In this document: positions 59,903-64,000 of the stretch, one piece after another
How positions within the stretch are numbered: the stretch's first letter is position 1
Layout: each line of letters begins with the position of its first letter
Assembly (NCBI RefSeq): GCF_000313135.1
Contig: NW_004457346.1
Location: 102,137-166,136 of the forward strand
Length of the DNA: 64,000 nt
Source of the DNA: Acanthamoeba castellanii str. Neff
Lineage: Eukaryota; Discosea; Longamoebia; Acanthamoebidae
Direction: 5' to 3'
The notes under the pieces: generated by a model
What the model saw: only the letters and a program-made list of their open reading frames with translations
The model's database searches: none
What the model was told of the DNA's origin: nothing
Position numbers and translations under genes: made by a program

Positions 59903-62900
59903 TGTGCGTGTGTCGAGCTGCGTATGTACCTGGAATCGGGAGGGACGGGACTGTCCTTGAGCCACTTGGCGATGCCCTCGCCAAAGGTGGAGACCAGACA
60001 GAGCACCTCCGCTCTGCCCCGCGCCTTGCTGTACAGGGCGGTGATGGTGTCCGCCAAGTAGGACAACGACAGCTGCCACTCGTTCATGATCAGCTGCTTC
60101 GTCGCCTGGTCCTTGTCTGCGATCGCAATCAGTAAGTGACAGGAGTTGAAAATAATAATGGTGTAATAAATAAAAAAATAGAAAGCACGACAGGAGGTTA
60201 TACCCTTCATCCACTCGTGCTCGTACTCCTCCTGGCGCGCCAGCGTCTCGGGGTAAACGGACATAGCGTTGAACAGGCGCAGCAGCAACCCCACCAACGT
60301 GCTTGGGTCACTGACACATGTGCGCGAAAAGAAAAATGTGAGCAGGTGCGACACACGCACAGCACACCCGCGCACACACGACACGCACAGCGGCACACGT
60401 ACGAGGGCTTCGATCGGTTCTTGGTGGCTCCCCTCGGCCGCGAGCAGCTGGCGATGAACGCGTGCGTGGGCCCGGCCACCTCGACCATCGTGTAAGTGGC
60501 CTCGATGATCTTGCCCACGCCGTTGTTCCACCGGATCCCGGGCCGCAGGATCTCCATGATGAGGTGGCACAGGTGGTCCACACACCCCTCGGCCTCATCC
60601 TTGAGCGCATTTATCCTGCAGCGCCCACCCACGGGCGTATGAGCATATAGTAGTGTGTCGCGTGTGTCGCGTGCCATGCGTGTGCGGTGTCTCCGGTTCA
60701 TACCGGAAAAACGTGGAGTAGAAGGAGTTCCAGGTCTTCTTGATGTCGCCCACGGTGCCGTCCACGAGCACGGTCCACGAGGACTGCCCATCGCCCTGCA
60801 GCGCAGCACGGAGTGGAAACAGCAGAGCTCTGCCGAGAAAGAAGAGAATATTAACGATGCGTTGGTCACATCATACGTTATGCGTGTCGTGTTGTGTCAT
60901 TATTATGTTGTGTGCGGCGACGGGAGGCAGTACGTGTAGTAAACAGTCCTGTGATCGTGCTTGTTGGGGAGGGCAAACGGAAACGGCGTGTCGGCGGCGC
61001 AGTTGGTTTCGTCCATCCTCTCCTCCAGGCTCCGCGCTGTGTTTATGTAAATACAAAGTAAAGACGACGATGAACGAGAAGCGAGAGGGCAGATGTCAGC
61101 AAAGGCGTCGGGCGTAGATAGACAGGGAGGGGATCGTACCAACGCTGAGCCAGCCCAGCATCAACACCTTCTGATTGGTTTTGCGGGAGACGGACGACTC
61201 CAGCAGGCTTTGTAGCACGTATAGAGCAGTGAGCAGCGAGGTGTTGGGATTCACCTGGTCCGCTTTCTGATATGTGGTGCGATGCGAGTCAAAAATGAAC
61301 AACAAGCTGTGTAAAAGAAAGTGTGTGTATGCCGTGTGTCGTGCGTCGTGTGTGTGAGTGGCTCACCTTGGCGGGAGTGACGCTGAGCAGTAGTTGAAGC
61401 GTGTCGCCGAACTGCTTCTGGTCCTTGATGGCGTTGGGGTTCGAAAAGAGTCCGCGCAGCAGAACTCCTGTTTACGCCAAGAGCATTGGTGTGAGCAGGC
61501 ACACAATGGGCCAGTGAACAGTGAGTTGTGCGGAACGAATGATATCGCTGTACCGAGGATGGTGGAGGTGGACGCGTGCGCCGAGGGAGACGACGAGTCC
61601 GATAGGGCGTAGTGTGGCGACAGTGCGAGCTTGAACGACGTGTGTGGCGACTTGTTGGCAGCTACGGCGGAGAAGGCCCGGAGGAAGCGCGTGAGGACTG
61701 TCGAGGCGTAGCCCAGCGGCAATGGCGGTGCGTCCTTGTCGCCCGACAGCGCAGTCCCTGAGGCGAGGAGGTCGGACAGGAAGTGCACTACCTGAGATAC
61801 AACCGCTATGACCCTCTGCATATCAACGACAACATATTCGCACATATCAATGTATCAAACATATCAACCGCATTTGCAAGCGCCGATGTAGTAGTAGTAT
61901 CTACCTTGCTCTCAGGATCCTGTGCGTGCAGGTGTGCCACTCGCGCAACTAGCCCTTGCCACACATCCAAGATCGCGTCCTGCACATCACAATCAATTAA
62001 TCAATCAATTTTATGAATTGAGCCACAACGCGCTGTGCAGCGGCGCTATTGCTGAGCGGGGTACCGAAGTCCTCGAGATGCAGCTCGGCAGTATTTGGAG
62101 AACAAAAAGGGCAAAGTCGTCCACCACCCAGTCGGCCTCGAGCGGAAGTGGTCGCGGCTCTGAGGAAACAACGGTCCCATTAACTCCCATTTGAGTGAAG
62201 GCCTGGAAAAGAGATGTAGTTGATGGCGTACCGGCGCTGCTGTCGCTCGCATCCGGCAAGGCCACCAATTTGCCTGGCGTGATCGCGTGAGACGAACGAG
62301 CAAAGATTGAAGAAGAAGGAGACGGCTCATGTGGTACCGACAAATTGAAACACTTCCTCGGCGAGCTCCGTCTCGGGCACCTTGGCGACAAGCTCGAGGA
62401 AGGGGAAGAAGACCTGCGAAAGGAAAGGATGCATATTATGCGACAAACAAACTTTCATCGAAAGACAATGGCATGCAAGATTGTCGCACCCGCGAAAAGA
62501 CGGTGGGCAGCGACGAGCCAAAGCCTGAGACCAGGTGCATCCACGACTGCACCAGCGCTTTCTTGACCTCGACACTCTGTTCCCTCTCCACACTGTGCAG
62601 GGTGAAATGAATTAATCGCTGATGGCGGTCGAGAGGAAACAGACTGCTCATGAGGTATGAGAGACGGTAAGTTACCTGCTGAGGAAGGGCTTCATCAGGA
62701 GGTCTGTGCGCTTGGACTTGGGGCGCAAGAGGTGTTGCATGTCGTGCATGCAGTTGTCCATCAGACTCTTCCACCCGTTCCACGTCACAATCCGCACATT
62801 GGGGTCCGCGTGGTTGAATGTGGTCTACATGCAACACACAAGGCGAGACTCAGTCAGACGGTCACTCTAGACAGGTAAACAAGCTGTCTAGCATGTACCG

Positions 62901-64000
62901 ATGGGATCTGCAGGAACGCCTTGATAAGGCCGCTACTCCACAACTCTTTCTGCAGCAGGATCACCAGATAACCTGTGCGGTGGCGCGTGTGCGGTGCGTG
63001 ATGGTGAGCGCTACACGAAAGGAAAACCTGTAGCGAATCGCAGGGTGTACCCCAGACACGGATGGCGAGGCAGGGCTTGTCCTTGCCCTGAATGGCGGAC
63101 TCCTCGTCCAAGAAGAGGTTGAACCGTTCGAGCATGCCGCCCGTCAGATCACCCACGAGCTTCGACGAAATCGCGGGCGCAATGCCACTCTTCACCAACA
63201 GCGGCAGTGCGATGTTGACGACCGCCTCGGCCTTCTCCCTCACGCTGTGTTGTCGCCCAACAATGTACGAATTAACACATGCAGGAAGAGAAGATGATGG
63301 TGGTAATGAAGTGATTGGGCAGGTACGCAGGGTTCTCGTGGAACAGGCGGGTGTAGACGGCCGGTAGCCAGGCCTCAGCTTGCTTCACCATCAAGTCAGG
63401 AATCTGAGCTAAGAGCTTGCCTGTTTTTTAGTGTTAGCAATGGTATCAACCTTAAACATGTGCGCTAGGAGAAGCATGGGAGTCTAGTGCGCACCAAAGG
63501 CAGCGATGGCCTCATATTCGATGGTGGATGACGAGGCAAAGCGAGCGTTGACCGTGTCGATGAGGCCGGTCACAGCAACGATGATGTCCTTCACCCTCTT
63601 TGCCACTACATGGCGCAGCTGCTGTATGGCAATGCACCACACTGGGCAGGAATATGAGAGAGTTAGCAAGGTTGAGATAAAAGTAATGCGATGAGATGAG
63701 AGTGCAAGTCAGTGTGCGCACCCGCTAAGTTACAAGCCGACTAGTGCACCACAAACAAACAAATCACAGGAATAAGGAGGGAGGTTGTGAGCAATGGCAG
63801 ATTATCATTCAGAAGGGCTCAATGGCAGTGGTACCTTGACTTCAGAGGTGGTGATCACGTCGAGGATCACTGTGAGGATCCGCTCGGACTGCGCCTCTGC
63901 ATCAGCATCACAGACAAAAGAAAAGTGGCAAATGTTGTGAGTGACTGTGGAGTGGCCAAGCATGGGCGGTCTACCATTGAGTTGTGAGACTGCTACGCTG
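57832..64000 (-). CDS. RIF1: RIF1 (Rap1-interacting factor 1)-like HEAT-repeat protein, N terminus outside the window
   Basis: RIF1 controls replication timing and double-strand-break repair, partly by recruiting PP1. Exons on the minus strand show a helical-repeat series with RIF1_N features: LAQIPDLMVKQAEAWLPAVY and VREKAEAVVNIALPLLVKSG (63420-63175); HADPNVRIVTWNGWKSLMDN followed by LRPKSKRTDLLMKPFLS (62815-62680); VKKALVQSWMHLVSGFGSSL; and VFFPFLELVAKVPETEL. Later HEAT-like exons (61800-59700) include LFDVVAKAVTT. The C-terminal part is Ser/Thr-rich, then a long charged coiled coil (58430-58170), then a helical end (LRQMLEALCGSG, FDVRQLFAVQDKLTRLL) to the stop at 57832. KAVAF (about 58610) fits the loose PP1 RVxF pattern. 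The first exon lies beyond 64000. Whether the coiled tail belongs to the same transcript is likely but not proven. Confidence 0.7.
59855..59902. repeat. (GCGT)n tetramer array in a RIF1-like intron
   Basis: About twelve GCGT copies lie in the intron after the exon ending SPVPPDSRY on the minus strand. Confidence 0.95.

Overview
The window looks like a chromosomal scaffold piece from an Acanthamoeba-like free-living amoeba (Amoebozoa). The coding DNA is GC-rich. Most genes are broken by many short introns that begin GTACGx or GTGCGx, and these introns are packed with GTGTC/GTGTG-type microsatellites. Genes sit on both strands only 0.1-0.7 kb apart. The recognisable proteins are eukaryotic (huntingtin, LIS1, RIF1, RPS21, ZCCHC4), mixed with bacterial-style modules (NRPS, SBP56, choice-of-anchor A). 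All exon structures were inferred by eye from splice sites and protein patterns.

Layout. 1-2820: CpG-starved spacer without genes. 2824-4203 (-): START-domain protein, interrupted by a run of N. 4663-12462 (+): a START domain fused to a single-module non-ribosomal peptide synthetase (condensation-like, adenylation, carrier, thioesterase), divergent from the first START gene. 12839-13833 (+): unknown gene with an apparent one-base frameshift. 13909-15615 (-): GT92-type glycosyltransferase. 16174-18726 (-): LIS1. 19480-29252 (+): a very large protein joining a Rho/RhoBTB-type GTPase, two BTB domains, leucine-rich repeats, an F-box and more leucine-rich repeats. 29381-30418 (+): NmrA-like NAD(P)-binding protein. 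30529-32194 (+): folate-receptor-like type I membrane protein. 32380-32885 (-) and 33087-34867 (+): RPS21 and the rRNA m6A methyltransferase ZCCHC4, divergent from about 200 bp. 35090-36262 (-) and about 36507-37064 (+): unknown proteins. 37140-51695 (-): huntingtin. 51849-53213: block without a single CpG. 53206-54640: a PFKFB (6-phosphofructo-2-kinase/fructose-2,6-bisphosphatase) gene broken by a local inversion. 54723-54865: cluster of palindromes. 55202-57292 (+): secreted choice-of-anchor A plus SBP56 fusion. 57293-57818: another CpG-free block. 57832-64000 (-): RIF1, whose N terminus lies beyond the window.

Working together. The main novelty is domain fusion. One protein combines lipid binding with peptide assembly; another may bridge two ubiquitin-ligase systems. 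RPS21 and ZCCHC4 form a ribosome-related divergent pair. LIS1 and huntingtin both belong to dynein-linked transport in animals. The three CpG-starved blocks have sharp edges at gene boundaries, and one edge coincides with the inverted, truncated PFKFB gene. This suggests silenced and decayed inserted DNA, although an assembly artefact is possible for the inversion.
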